The notes under the pieces: generated by a model
What the model was told of the DNA's origin: nothing
The model's input: the letters and a program-made list of their open reading frames with translations, nothing else
Databases searched by the model: none
Shown: positions 1 through 8,525 of the stretch, piece by piece
Position numbering within the stretch: position 1 is the stretch's first letter
Layout of the letters: each line of letters opens with the position of its first letter
Made by a program: the position numbers and the translations under genes
From: Verrucomicrobiales bacterium
Lineage (GTDB): Bacteria > Verrucomicrobiota > Verrucomicrobiia > Limisphaerales > J093
Reading direction: 5' to 3'
DNA: 64,000 nt
Assembly (NCBI GenBank): GCA_024233215.1
Contig: JACKPW010000002.1
Location: forward strand, 124,001-188,000

Positions 1-240
1 CTTCTTCCCGAATACCACGGGACTGCTGCCGCCGGCGCCAGGCAGCGGGGTCTTCCAGGCAATGCCAGTCGTGGCGGTCCAAGTCACAGGAACGTCGGCA
101 TCGAGCGCCTTCCCCTGGCCATCCGGACCGCGAAACCGGGACCAGTCGGCGCCGTGCAAGGTCAGAGTCAGCAGTCCAAGCAGGGGTATGACCGATGCCC
201 GAACGCGGTAGCATTTATGGTGCGGTAGCGGATTCATCAT
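1..240 (-). CDS. PQQ-like beta-propeller protein, N-terminal part (cut by window edge)
   Basis: Only the first 80 codons are in the window. Reading begins at ATG 240 (a second ATG follows at 237) and the frame is open to base 1. After a short basic start there is a hydrophobic signal segment (VIPLLGLLTLTLHG) and then DWSRFRGPDGQGKA, the N-terminal signature of exported PQQ-like (WD40-like) propeller proteins common in Verrucomicrobiota and Planctomycetota, followed by a typical first blade (WKTPLPGAGGSSPVV). It lies downstream of another PQQ-propeller gene on the same strand, 159 bp away. The protein is probably periplasmic or surface-exposed. Its substrate is unknown, and these propellers often lack true PQQ-enzyme activity. 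Confidence 0.8.
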   Translation of the reverse strand, partial: MMNPLPHHKCYRVRASVIPLLGLLTLTLHGADWSRFRGPDGQGKALDADVPVTWTATTGIAWKTPLPGAGGSSPVVFGKK

Positions 241-319
241 ATGTGGTGCTGTTGTAGGATGCCCCCTTTCGCGATTGCGCTGGCAATGGAATGGGACCGT
301 GAGGCAGTACGTCCGCTCG

Positions 320-377
320 GGGGTCAGTCCTCACCATGGGTGGAGGGAGCGTCGTCAATAGCTGCAGGACTGACCCC
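320..377. repeat. 12-bp perfect inverted repeat in the PQQ intergenic gap
   Basis: GGGGTCAGTCCT at 320-331 is mirrored by AGGACTGACCCC at 366-377 with 34 bases between. It sits in the 159-bp gap between the two minus-strand propeller genes. There is no clear T-run beside it, so it is not a textbook terminator. It could be an mRNA hairpin or a small REP/MITE-like element. Confidence 0.55.
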
Positions 378-399
378 GTCGCTCGGTTCATGGACGGCC

Positions 400-1737
400 T
401 CAGTGGGAAGCCGCCAGGGAGAAGCAGGCGATTTCCTTGTCGTTCCTTACGAAGATGTGTCGATTCGCGAAAGCCGGATGTGACCAGACCACGTTGCGGC
501 CGGCGGCGGTTCCGGTGGGCTCAATCAGATGGGCCCGCCCGAGTTCCTCGTAGCCCGCCGGGGAAAGCCGGGCGAGGATCAGGTCGCCCAATTCGTTGAA
601 CAGAAAGAACCGGTCCTCGTGGCGGATGAGGAAGGCGTTGGCCCAGCGCACCGCCTTGCCGGTCGTGGCCGCGAACGTCTCCCACAAACGCTCGCCGGTG
701 TCCGCCCTGAGACATCGCAGTTGCCCGTAACTGCAAACGCCGTAGATGTGACCGTCCACCAGGAAGGGCGTGGGAATGATGCTGTGAATGCCGGTGGTGT
801 CCTTCTCGCTGCGTTTGCGGGCCCGCCAAATGGCCTTCGGTTCCCCACCCGGACCGGAGGGCAACTCCAGCATGAGCGGCCCATCATAGAAGGCGGTCAG
901 GAAGAGTCGGCTGCCATCCAGCCTGGGCGTCGCAACACTCAGGCCGTGGTTGATCTCCCAGGGAAAGGTCCAGAGCACCTGGCCGGTCGCAGGATCGAGC
1001 CCGTTCACCGACTCCGAATGCCAGATGACACACTGCCGTCTTCCACCCAGCTCGATCATCGTCGGCGGGCTGTAACCCGGGTCGCCTGCTGGCAGGGCAC
1101 GCCAAAGCACCTTGCCGGAATTCCGGTCGAACGCCACCGCCACCTTCCCCTCCCCACCCGCCAGGCAGATCAGCCGGTCTCCGTCGAGCAAGGGGTGACC
1201 GGCGTAACCCCACATCGGGGTCTTCAGCCCGTCATCTTTCCCGAAGTCATGCGACCAAACGACCCTGCCGTCCGAGGCTTCCAGGCAAAGGAGATTGCCC
1301 TCGGCCCCCAGCGTGTAGACGCGACCGTCGGCGACGAGCGGCGTGGTCCGCGGTCCCGCCGGGTAGCTCATGGTGTATCCGCATTTGTATTCGTGAACCC
1401 AGAGCACACGGCCCGTGGACTCCTCGAGGCAGAGGACCCGTTCGCTGCCGGGAATGCTGAAACGCTGAAAGGGATCGGAGGGATTGCTGGCCCCGGGCGC
1501 GAGCCGACGGTCGAGAAGATAGACGCGTCCCCCGGCCACCGCCGGTCCCGCATATCCGCCGCCCACCGGAGTCCGCCATCGCGCGGTCAATCCACCTTCC
1601 GGCAACTGCGGCACAATATCGGTCTCACGCCAGACCCCGTCGCGTTGGGGGCCGAGCCACTGCGGCCAGTCGTCCGCCCGACCAGTCAGGCAGGCGGTGG
1701 CCAGCAGGCCGGTCATCGCCAGTCGTTTGCTGAACAT
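400..1737 (-). CDS. exported PQQ-like beta-propeller repeat protein
   Basis: A 445-residue protein counted from ATG 1737 (MFSKRLAMTGLLATACLTG), which gives a normal signal peptide; ATG 1749 and a TTG at 1779 are possible earlier starts. The mature part begins DDWPQWLGPQRDGVW, the usual opening of this family. It then repeats blade motifs of the form (D/A)xxTGxxLW: ESTGRVLWVHEY, EASDGRVVWSHDF, DRNSGKVLWRALP, DPATGQVLWTFPW. It should fold as an eight-bladed quinoprotein-like propeller outside the cytoplasm. No dehydrogenase catalytic signature was recognised, so the role is likely binding or scaffolding. It is divergent from the giant propeller gene at 1830, with less than 100 bp between start codons, so the two promoters must lie very close together or overlap. 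Confidence 0.85.
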   Translation of the reverse strand: MFSKRLAMTGLLATACLTGRADDWPQWLGPQRDGVWRETDIVPQLPEGGLTARWRTPVGGGYAGPAVAGGRVYLLDRRLAPGASNPSDPFQRFSIPGSERVLCLEESTGRVLWVHEYKCGYTMSYPAGPRTTPLVADGRVYTLGAEGNLLCLEASDGRVVWSHDFGKDDGLKTPMWGYAGHPLLDGDRLICLAGGEGKVAVAFDRNSGKVLWRALPAGDPGYSPPTMIELGGRRQCVIWHSESVNGLDPATGQVLWTFPWEINHGLSVATPRLDGSRLFLTAFYDGPLMLELPSGPGGEPKAIWRARKRSEKDTTGIHSIIPTPFLVDGHIYGVCSYGQLRCLRADTGERLWETFAATTGKAVRWANAFLIRHEDRFFLFNELGDLILARLSPAGYEELGRAHLIEPTGTAAGRNVVWSHPAFANRHIFVRNDKEIACFSLAASH

Positions 1738-1829
1738 GGTCCCCACCATTGATGACCCTGTCGCGTCGCGCAAACGCAAAACGAGCTCATGCTTCCCGTG
1801 CCCCGGGTCGCCGGGCTAGGGTGGTTCGC

Positions 1830-4800
1830 GTGAGAGGGTTCGGATGGTTGCGGGTGCTGTTGCTGTTCGGGGTGTTGCCGGTCGCCGGGGGAGGCGACTG
1901 GCCGATGTGGCGTTACGATGCCGGTCGCACGGCGTCGTCGCCGCACGGGTTGCCGGGAGGGCTGAGCCTGCGCTGGACCCGGGTGTTTACCCCCCGTGAG
2001 CAGGTCTGGGATGATCCGCTGAACCACGACCTGATGCCCTATGACCGGGGATTCGAACCGGTGGTTCTCGGATCCCGCATGTTCGTGCCATTCAACGACA
2101 CCGATCAGGTCCTGGCGTTGGACACCCGGGACGGCCGGGAGTTGTGGCGCTTCACGGCGGACGGGCCGGTCCGGCTCCCACCGGTGGCGGTGGACGGCCG
2201 GGTGTTCGTGGTCTCTGATGATGGCTGGCTGTACTGTCTGAGGGCTGACGATGGCGGGGTGGCGTGGCGGTTTCGCGGGGCGCCGGCGGCTCGCAAGGCG
2301 ATTGGCAACAACCGGCTGATCTCCGCATGGCCGGCCCGCGGTGGTCCGGTGATCCGGGATGGCGTGGTCTATTTCGCCGCGAGCATCTGGCCGTTCATGG
2401 GGACGTTCATTTATGCGCTGGACGCGACGACCGGCCGGGTGCGCTGGGTGAACGACGGCACTGGCGCGGACTACCTCAAGCAGCCCCACAGTGCCTTTTC
2501 CTTTGCCGGCGTGGCGCCGCAGGGGGCCCTGGTGGCGACGGAACAGGTGCTGTTGGTTCCGGGGGGGCGATCCGTGCCGGCGGCCTTTGACCGGGCGACC
2601 GGGGAATTGCTGCACTTTGAAATCAACGCCGGTGGCAAGGGCAACGGGGGATCCTTCGTGGCGGCCTCCGACGCGGAGTACTTCGTCCACACGCGGAAGC
2701 GGGGAGTGCGGGCGTTTGACCTGAAGACCGGGCGCAAGACCGCGTTCGCCTGCAATGAACCGGTGCTGGCGGACGGACGGTTGTACACGGCGCTTCCCGA
2801 AGGCCAGTTGGGCCAGGCGGTCGAAGCAGCGGAAGCGATGGTGCTTTCGGCCGACTACGACGTCGTCCGGGCGCAATCCGCGTTGCAGGAGGCCTTCGCC
2901 GGGGACGATCCGGCGCAGCAAACCAAGGTCAGGTTGGAACTGCTGGTGGCGCGGCGGGTGCAAGCGGAAGCGCACCGGCAATTGGAGATGGCGAAGGAGG
3001 CTTATGCCAGCGGCGTGGCCCAAGGTCGGCGGGGGGTCATCCAGTGCCTCGGACCGGACCGCAAGCTGCAATGGGAGATCGAGGCGGACGGCCGGGGCGA
3101 CCTGATCCGGGCCGGGGACTGTCTGTATGCGGCGGGGACGAACTCGATCACGGTGATCCGGTTGCCGGTTGCCGGGGCCGCTCCTCAGGTGGTTGGGGGT
3201 CTCCCGGTGGACGGGGAGGTGGTCCGGTTGCTGGCGGCGGACGAGCGTTTGTTCGCCGTGACGCTTGATGGCCGCATCCACGCCTTCAGTTCGGGGGAAA
3301 TGGCTCCGGTTCGGATCGAGCCGTCCGTACCGGGGGAGCCCCGGCGGGCTTCCGAACCCACGGGGCGCGCCCGGGAACTGCTTGAGCGGGTGGACGGGCG
3401 GATCGGCTACGCGATTTGTTTCGGGGGGGATGACCCGACCCTGCTGCGGGCACTGGTGGCGGGCAGCGATTTCCAGATTGTGGTGGTTGAGCCGGACCCC
3501 GGAAGGGTGAGTCGGTTGCGGACCGAATTCGCGGCTGACGGCAGCTACGGGAAGCGAGTCACGGTACACGAGGGGGGACCATTGACGTATTCGGCCCCGC
3601 CGTATTGCGCGCGGCTCGTGATGGTCACCGCCGGTGTGGCGGCCTCCGTGGACGACCCCGGCGTTCTCGAAGCGGCCTGGGCCCCGGTGCGACCATACGG
3701 AGGATTGCTCTGGGTGGACGCCACCCCCGCCGCTGCACCGGAGGCGCAACAGGAGTTGCGGTCGGCGGGACTGCCGGGCAGTCGAGTGATCGAGGTGGCC
3801 GGCGGTTTTGGGTTGGTGCGGGAAGGGCGGTTGCCCGGAACTGCGGACTGGACCCATCTTTACGGGAACATCGCCAACACGGTGAAGTCGGACGATGAAA
3901 CCGTGAAGCTGCCGCTCGGGGTGCTCTGGTTTGGCGGCAGCTCGAACCTGGATGTCCTGCCCCGGCACGGGCACGGACCGGCCGAACAGGTCGTCGGCGG
4001 CCGGCTTTTCATCCAAGGCATGACGTCGCTGAGTGCCCGGGATGTCTACACGGGGCAGGTGCTCTGGAAGTCGGAGATCCCGGATCTCGACACCCTGGGC
4101 ATCTACTATGATGACACGTATTCCGACACGCCCCTGAGCACGCATTATAACCAGGTGCACATCCCGGGCGCCAACGCGCGGGGAGCGAACTTCGTGGCCA
4201 CCGCGGAAGAGGTCTGTCTGGCGGTTGGCAACGAGTGCCGCATGTTCTCGGCCAGCACCGGTGCGGTGGTGCGTCGCATCTTGATGCCGCCGGAGTCCGG
4301 GGATTCGGCGGTCCCGGAATGGGGTTTCATCGGGGTGTATGAGGAGCTTCTCCTGGGGGGCTCGGATTTCGCGCGATACAACCAGCGCTACGAATTGCCG
4401 CAAGGCAGCACCCGGCCGCCGGTGGTGGACCTATCCGCCAGTGCCGGCCTGGCGGTGTTCAATCGTAATACGGGGGAACTGCTCTGGCGACGGCGCGCAC
4501 GATACGGGTTCGTTCACAACGGCGTCGTGGCGGGGAACGGACGGATCTACTGCCTGGACCGGCTGCCCCGGAGCGTGGAGGAGAAGTTGGAGCGACGCGG
4601 TCGGGCGGTGCCTGACGACTATCGGGTGGTTGCGTTTGACGCCCGCACGGGTGCCACCGTCTGGGAACAGACCCACCGTGTCTTTGGTACGTGGCTGGCC
4701 TTCAGCCCCCGACACGACGTCCTGCTCCAGGCCGGCGCGCGGGCCCGGGATCGACTCGAGGATGAAGTGGGCCAGGGCATGGCGGTGCATCGCGGAACCG

Positions 4801-5837
4801 ACGGCACGTTGCTTTGGTACAACCCGGACATCGAGTATCACGGACCCTGCATCCTCCACAACGACGCCATCATCACCACGCCCGCCTCGAACGGGACCTC
4901 GAACGGTGCCTACGATCTCCTCACCGGGGCCCCCCAGTTGGTGGCGGATCCGTTGACCGGCCAACTTGCCCCCTGGAAGGTGTACCGCACTTACGGCTGC
5001 AACACGCCGGTCGCCAGCGAGCACCTCATGACGTTCCGTTCCGGGGCGGCCGGATTCTACGATCTCGAATGCCACAGCGGCACCGGGAACCTCGGAGGTT
5101 TCAAATCCGGCTGCACCTCGAACCTGATCATTGCCGACGGTGTCCTGAATGCTCCCGACTACACCCGCACTTGTACCTGCGCTTATCAAAACCAAACCTC
5201 CCTGGGACTGGTGCCCATGCCCGGCAACGAGTTCTGGACCTACAGCGTCTTCAACCAAGGGAAAGACCTGGGACAGGAACGCCAAATCCACCGACTCGGC
5301 CTGAACTTCGGGGCCCCGGGAGATCGCCGGGCAGACTCCGGCACCTTGTGGCTCGAATACCCCGTCGTTGGCGGGCAAAGCGCGGATCTCAAGATCAGCC
5401 TCGACGGACCGACGACCCGCTTTCGCCGTCATTCGTCCCGGGTCCTCGGCGGGGCCCTTCCCTGGGTGACGGCGTCCGGGGTGGAGGGCCTGACGAAGCT
5501 CTCCGTGTCAACACGCCTGGGGAATTCCGCAGGGAAGGACGGTCCTGCGGCCGCGGTCGACTCCTTCACCGTCCGGCTCTACTTCCTGGAACCCAGGGAA
5601 CTGGCCCCGGGCGATCGTGTCTTCTCCGTCATGTTGCAGGGACGTGAGGTGCTGGGCGACTTCGACATTGCCGCGGAGGCCGGCGGTTCCTGGCGGGGAC
5701 TGATGAAGGAGTTCACCGGCGTGCCGGCGGATGAGACGCTCGTGCTGACGCTTCAGCCGGCGAGCGGCTCCGTATTCCCCCCGTTGCTGTGTGGCCTGGA
5801 GATGGTTGAATCGGAAGTCCCCCCGGGGACGGATTGA
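1830..5837 (+). CDS. giant exported PQQ-propeller protein with internal Rossmann/methyltransferase-like segment and malectin-like C-terminus
   Basis: The frame is open from TTG 1749/ATG 1752. I place the start at GTG 1830 because it puts a signal peptide (WLRVLLLFGVLPVAGG) at the very N-terminus and clears the divergent gene; GTG 1821 is also possible. About 1,335 residues. Residues ~25-320 are propeller blades starting GGDWPMWRYDAGRTASS. Residues ~324-394 are Ala/Glu/Gln-rich and probably coiled coil. Residues ~510-673 look like a degenerate SAM-methyltransferase Rossmann fold (GYAICFGGDD, then IVVVEPDPGRVSRLR). Residues ~675-1150 are a second propeller with a Cys-containing stretch (ECHSGTGN, TRTCTCAYQNQ). 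Residues ~1156-1330 begin LNFGAPGDRRADSGTLW and end in a malectin-like sandwich (DFDIAAEAGG). It heads a likely operon with the next two genes (10-bp gap). Function unknown. Confidence 0.8.
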   Translation: MRGFGWLRVLLLFGVLPVAGGGDWPMWRYDAGRTASSPHGLPGGLSLRWTRVFTPREQVWDDPLNHDLMPYDRGFEPVVLGSRMFVPFNDTDQVLALDTRDGRELWRFTADGPVRLPPVAVDGRVFVVSDDGWLYCLRADDGGVAWRFRGAPAARKAIGNNRLISAWPARGGPVIRDGVVYFAASIWPFMGTFIYALDATTGRVRWVNDGTGADYLKQPHSAFSFAGVAPQGALVATEQVLLVPGGRSVPAAFDRATGELLHFEINAGGKGNGGSFVAASDAEYFVHTRKRGVRAFDLKTGRKTAFACNEPVLADGRLYTALPEGQLGQAVEAAEAMVLSADYDVVRAQSALQEAFAGDDPAQQTKVRLELLVARRVQAEAHRQLEMAKEAYASGVAQGRRGVIQCLGPDRKLQWEIEADGRGDLIRAGDCLYAAGTNSITVIRLPVAGAAPQVVGGLPVDGEVVRLLAADERLFAVTLDGRIHAFSSGEMAPVRIEPSVPGEPRRASEPTGRARELLERVDGRIGYAICFGGDDPTLLRALVAGSDFQIVVVEPDPGRVSRLRTEFAADGSYGKRVTVHEGGPLTYSAPPYCARLVMVTAGVAASVDDPGVLEAAWAPVRPYGGLLWVDATPAAAPEAQQELRSAGLPGSRVIEVAGGFGLVREGRLPGTADWTHLYGNIANTVKSDDETVKLPLGVLWFGGSSNLDVLPRHGHGPAEQVVGGRLFIQGMTSLSARDVYTGQVLWKSEIPDLDTLGIYYDDTYSDTPLSTHYNQVHIPGANARGANFVATAEEVCLAVGNECRMFSASTGAVVRRILMPPESGDSAVPEWGFIGVYEELLLGGSDFARYNQRYELPQGSTRPPVVDLSASAGLAVFNRNTGELLWRRRARYGFVHNGVVAGNGRIYCLDRLPRSVEEKLERRGRAVPDDYRVVAFDARTGATVWEQTHRVFGTWLAFSPRHDVLLQAGARARDRLEDEVGQGMAVHRGTDGTLLWYNPDIEYHGPCILHNDAIITTPASNGTSNGAYDLLTGAPQLVADPLTGQLAPWKVYRTYGCNTPVASEHLMTFRSGAAGFYDLECHSGTGNLGGFKSGCTSNLIIADGVLNAPDYTRTCTCAYQNQTSLGLVPMPGNEFWTYSVFNQGKDLGQERQIHRLGLNFGAPGDRRADSGTLWLEYPVVGGQSADLKISLDGPTTRFRRHSSRVLGGALPWVTASGVEGLTKLSVSTRLGNSAGKDGPAAAVDSFTVRLYFLEPRELAPGDRVFSVMLQGREVLGDFDIAAEAGGSWRGLMKEFTGVPADETLVLTLQPASGSVFPPLLCGLEMVESEVPPGTD

Positions 5838-5847
5838 CCTGACGCGC

Positions 5848-7122
5848 ATGAAGCCCACGAGAAAACCCCTGCCAGACGGCCCACCACGGCTGCGAACGGA
5901 GTTCCGCGTGTCCGGTTGGGGCGTGGTGATGGGGTTGTTCCTCTTCGCCAATCCGGTTCGGGCGTGTTCGGTACCGGTGTTTCGCTACGCCCTCGAACGA
6001 TGGCAGGCCGATCCTTATGCGTTGATCCTGGAGGAGCCGGGATCGGCCCGACAACCCGAAGCCGCCCTTCCCAGTCGGTGGCAGGGGATTGTCGACCAGT
6101 GCGGAACGGTCAATCTGAGGCTGCAACGGGGAAGCGTCCCCCTTGACAACCCCCTGGAGTCCGGGAGAACTGCCGATGGGCCGCACGGCAGGTTGCGCTT
6201 TCCGCTCGCATCCGGGATTCCGGAACCCGCCTGGGCGGGGGCGCTCAACGAGACACGGCTCGAGCAAATGCTGGATTCACCGCTGCGCCGCGAAATCGCG
6301 CGGCGCCTGCTGGCCGGTGAAAGCGCGGTCTGGGTCCTGCTCGAGAGCGGCAACGCGCCCGAGGATGACCGCGCCGCGGACCTGCTGGGAACGCGGCTGA
6401 ACTGGCTGGAGCAGAACCTGGCCATCGAGACCCTCGACCCGGCAGACCTCGCCGCCGGATGGGTCAGCGTCCCGGAAGCCGGGCTGCGGGTGGCGTTCTC
6501 GCTGGTGCGGCTCTCGCGGTCGGACGAGGCCGAATGGGCCTTGGTCTCGATGCTGCTGGGGACGGAAGCCGACCTGAAAGACTTCCCCGATCCCATTGCC
6601 TTTCCCGTGTTCGGGCGCGGTCGGGTGCTCCATGCCCTGGTCGGTCGCGGAATCACGGAACCGAACATCGACCGGGCGTGTGCGTTCCTGGTCGGCCCCT
6701 GCTCCTGTCAGGCCAAGGAACTCAATCCCGGGGTTGACCTGCTGATGACGGTTGATTGGGACGCCGGCATTGCCCGCTCGCTAATCCGCTCGCGGCAGTT
6801 GCCTCCCCTGGAGGGCCTGGCGTCCTTTGAGGCGGATCCGATCCCGGCAATTTCGGCGGCGGAATCGCGGTCAGTTCCGGGGCCCCCGGACCTCGACAAA
6901 GCCCCTGCGCCTGATCCACGGACTGGAACGATCGACTCCGTGACCGGCAGGATCGAGTCAACCGGCTCCCTGACCTCACCGGCCGCGCCCCGCCCGGAGG
7001 ACAACGGGATTGGAACCGCGCCGTCCTCGACCGGGTTGGGGCCGGTGCTCGGTGGCGTGGGATTGATGGCGTTGCTGGTCTTGTCGGCCGGCACGTGGCT
7101 GCTCTGGCGACGGGGGCGGTGA
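5848..7122 (+). CDS. unknown exported protein with C-terminal membrane anchor
   Basis: I do not recognise a named family. The start is ATG 5848, 10 bp after the previous stop; the open frame continues upstream only into the preceding gene. 424 residues. A hydrophobic segment GVVMGLFLFANPV ends in RACSVPVFRYALERW, suggesting cleavage just before a conserved-looking Cys-containing mature N-terminus. A GPCSCQAKELNPG motif lies near residue 280. A low-complexity Pro/Thr/Ser linker follows, then a single membrane helix (GVGLMALLVLSAGTWLLW) and a basic RRGR tail. This topology is a periplasmic domain anchored at its C-terminus. It sits between the giant propeller protein and an FtsX-type permease, so it may be a periplasmic partner of that transporter; this is inference from position. 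Confidence 0.7.
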   Translation: MKPTRKPLPDGPPRLRTEFRVSGWGVVMGLFLFANPVRACSVPVFRYALERWQADPYALILEEPGSARQPEAALPSRWQGIVDQCGTVNLRLQRGSVPLDNPLESGRTADGPHGRLRFPLASGIPEPAWAGALNETRLEQMLDSPLRREIARRLLAGESAVWVLLESGNAPEDDRAADLLGTRLNWLEQNLAIETLDPADLAAGWVSVPEAGLRVAFSLVRLSRSDEAEWALVSMLLGTEADLKDFPDPIAFPVFGRGRVLHALVGRGITEPNIDRACAFLVGPCSCQAKELNPGVDLLMTVDWDAGIARSLIRSRQLPPLEGLASFEADPIPAISAAESRSVPGPPDLDKAPAPDPRTGTIDSVTGRIESTGSLTSPAAPRPEDNGIGTAPSSTGLGPVLGGVGLMALLVLSAGTWLLWRRGR

Positions 7123-7172
7123 CGGTACCGGCGTGTCGATCCATCCGGTATGATTGCGAAGCCGCGAAGGAA

Positions 7173-8447
7173 ATGAAGATAGTGCGTTTGATCTGGCGGG
7201 AGACCTGGCATCGCAAGGTGGGCTTTGCCCTGGCGGTGGCGTCGGTTGCGGCCGCGAGTGCTTGTCTGACGGGCGCCCTTGGTGGGTTGCGGATTGATGC
7301 CCGGGTGACGGAACAGATCCTTGCCGGGAAGCGTGAGGCGGTGCGGCTGGCCGGGGCTGAACTGGAGGATGCGGTGCGCCGGATCACCCTCGGGCTGGGC
7401 TTCAATCTGCTGATCCTCCCCGCCGATCAGGATGCCGGCGAGCTGCACCTGGACGGGACCCTTTCCCGCACGATGCCCGAGAGTCAGGTAAACCGGCTGG
7501 CCCAATCCGGGATTGTCAGCATCAATCACCTGCTGCCCACGGTGCTCCGCCGGATCCGATGGCCGGAGCAGGGATTCTCCATCATCCTCCAGGGGACGCG
7601 GGGCGAGGTGCCGCTGCTGCATGCCGACCCCAAACAGCCCCTGCTTGATGCGGTTCCCCGGGGAGCCATGGTGCTGGGAGCGCAGATTCAGCGTCGTCTC
7701 CAGGCGCAGCCCGGCGACCGGGTCACACTGATGGGCCGGGAGTTCCGAATTGACCGGGTACTGGAGGAACGCGGAACGGCCGACGACCTCACGGTATGGA
7801 TTCACCTGCGGGAGGCGCAGGAGCTGCTGGGATTGGAGAACCTGATTCATGCCATTCTGGCGCTGGAATGCCGGTGTGCCGACGGCCATCTGGAGGGGAT
7901 CCGGAAGGAGATTGCCGGGATTCTGCCGGGGACGCAGGTCATCGAGCGGGGCCCGGCGGCCCTGGCCCGGGCGGAGGCACGGAGCAAGGCCAAGGACGCC
8001 GCGGTCCAGGCGCTCGAACTGGAAACGGCCACCCGACTTGAACTGAGGCTTCAGCAGGAACGGGTCGCCCGCCGGCTGGTTCCCGGGGTGCTGGTGGCCG
8101 TGATGGTCTGGGTCGGCCTGCTGGCCTTCACCAACGTGCGGGACCGCCGAGCGGAGATCGGCATTCTCCATGCTCTCGGCTTTCGGTCGCCCGGCATCCT
8201 GGCGGTCTTTCTCGGCAAGTGGCTGGTGATCGGCGCGGTGGGGGGGCTCGCCGGCACGGTGATCGGAACCCTGGGTGCCCTTTGGTTGAAGCCGGACTGG
8301 CAATCGCTGTCGGGGTTGGGTCACGTGCTGGGACCGGCGATGCTGACCGGTTGCGGCGTGGCGATGGCCCTTTCCCTGGCCGGCAGCTGGCTGCCCGCCG
8401 TCTGGGCGGCCCGGCTGGATCCCGCGGAGTTGTTGCAGGATCAATGA
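7173..8447 (+). CDS. FtsX/MacB-type ABC transporter permease
   Basis: Start ATG 7173 is preceded by a purine-rich GAAGGAA and gives 424 residues. One N-terminal membrane helix (VGFALAVASVAAASACLTG, residues ~15-37) is followed by a ~270-residue extracytoplasmic domain with a coiled-coil-like stretch (ARAEARSKAKDAAVQALELE). Three helices follow at the C-terminus: LVPGVLVAVMVWVGLLAF, LVIGAVGGLAGTVIGTLG and a last one before SWLPAVWAARLDPAELLQ. The pattern RRAEIGILHALGF is the signature of the FtsX family core, where the permease contacts its ATPase. No ATP-binding protein is encoded next to it, so the ATPase must come from elsewhere. It is the last gene of the 1830-8447 group. Confidence 0.88.
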   Translation: MKIVRLIWRETWHRKVGFALAVASVAAASACLTGALGGLRIDARVTEQILAGKREAVRLAGAELEDAVRRITLGLGFNLLILPADQDAGELHLDGTLSRTMPESQVNRLAQSGIVSINHLLPTVLRRIRWPEQGFSIILQGTRGEVPLLHADPKQPLLDAVPRGAMVLGAQIQRRLQAQPGDRVTLMGREFRIDRVLEERGTADDLTVWIHLREAQELLGLENLIHAILALECRCADGHLEGIRKEIAGILPGTQVIERGPAALARAEARSKAKDAAVQALELETATRLELRLQQERVARRLVPGVLVAVMVWVGLLAFTNVRDRRAEIGILHALGFRSPGILAVFLGKWLVIGAVGGLAGTVIGTLGALWLKPDWQSLSGLGHVLGPAMLTGCGVAMALSLAGSWLPAVWAARLDPAELLQDQ

Positions 8448-8525
8448 CCCGAAAGACCGCGGGTGAACGCCGATGAGTTCCTGTCCTGCCGGCGGACTGG
8501 CGGACCAGCCTGCCGAACGCGGCCT

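Noticed and set aside
3361..3850. Active methyltransferase in the giant propeller protein
   Set aside because: The protein is exported and the SAM loop is not canonical, so only a fold resemblance is claimed.
1713..4403. Long minus-strand open frame (896 codons) opposite the giant propeller gene
   Set aside because: High GC leaves long antisense frames. Its protein is Arg/Pro/His-rich with no domain, while the plus strand has clear propeller motifs.
6708..8444. Minus-strand frame of 578 codons opposite the FtsX-type permease
   Set aside because: Low-complexity Gln/His/Arg/Pro content; the plus-strand permease is well supported.
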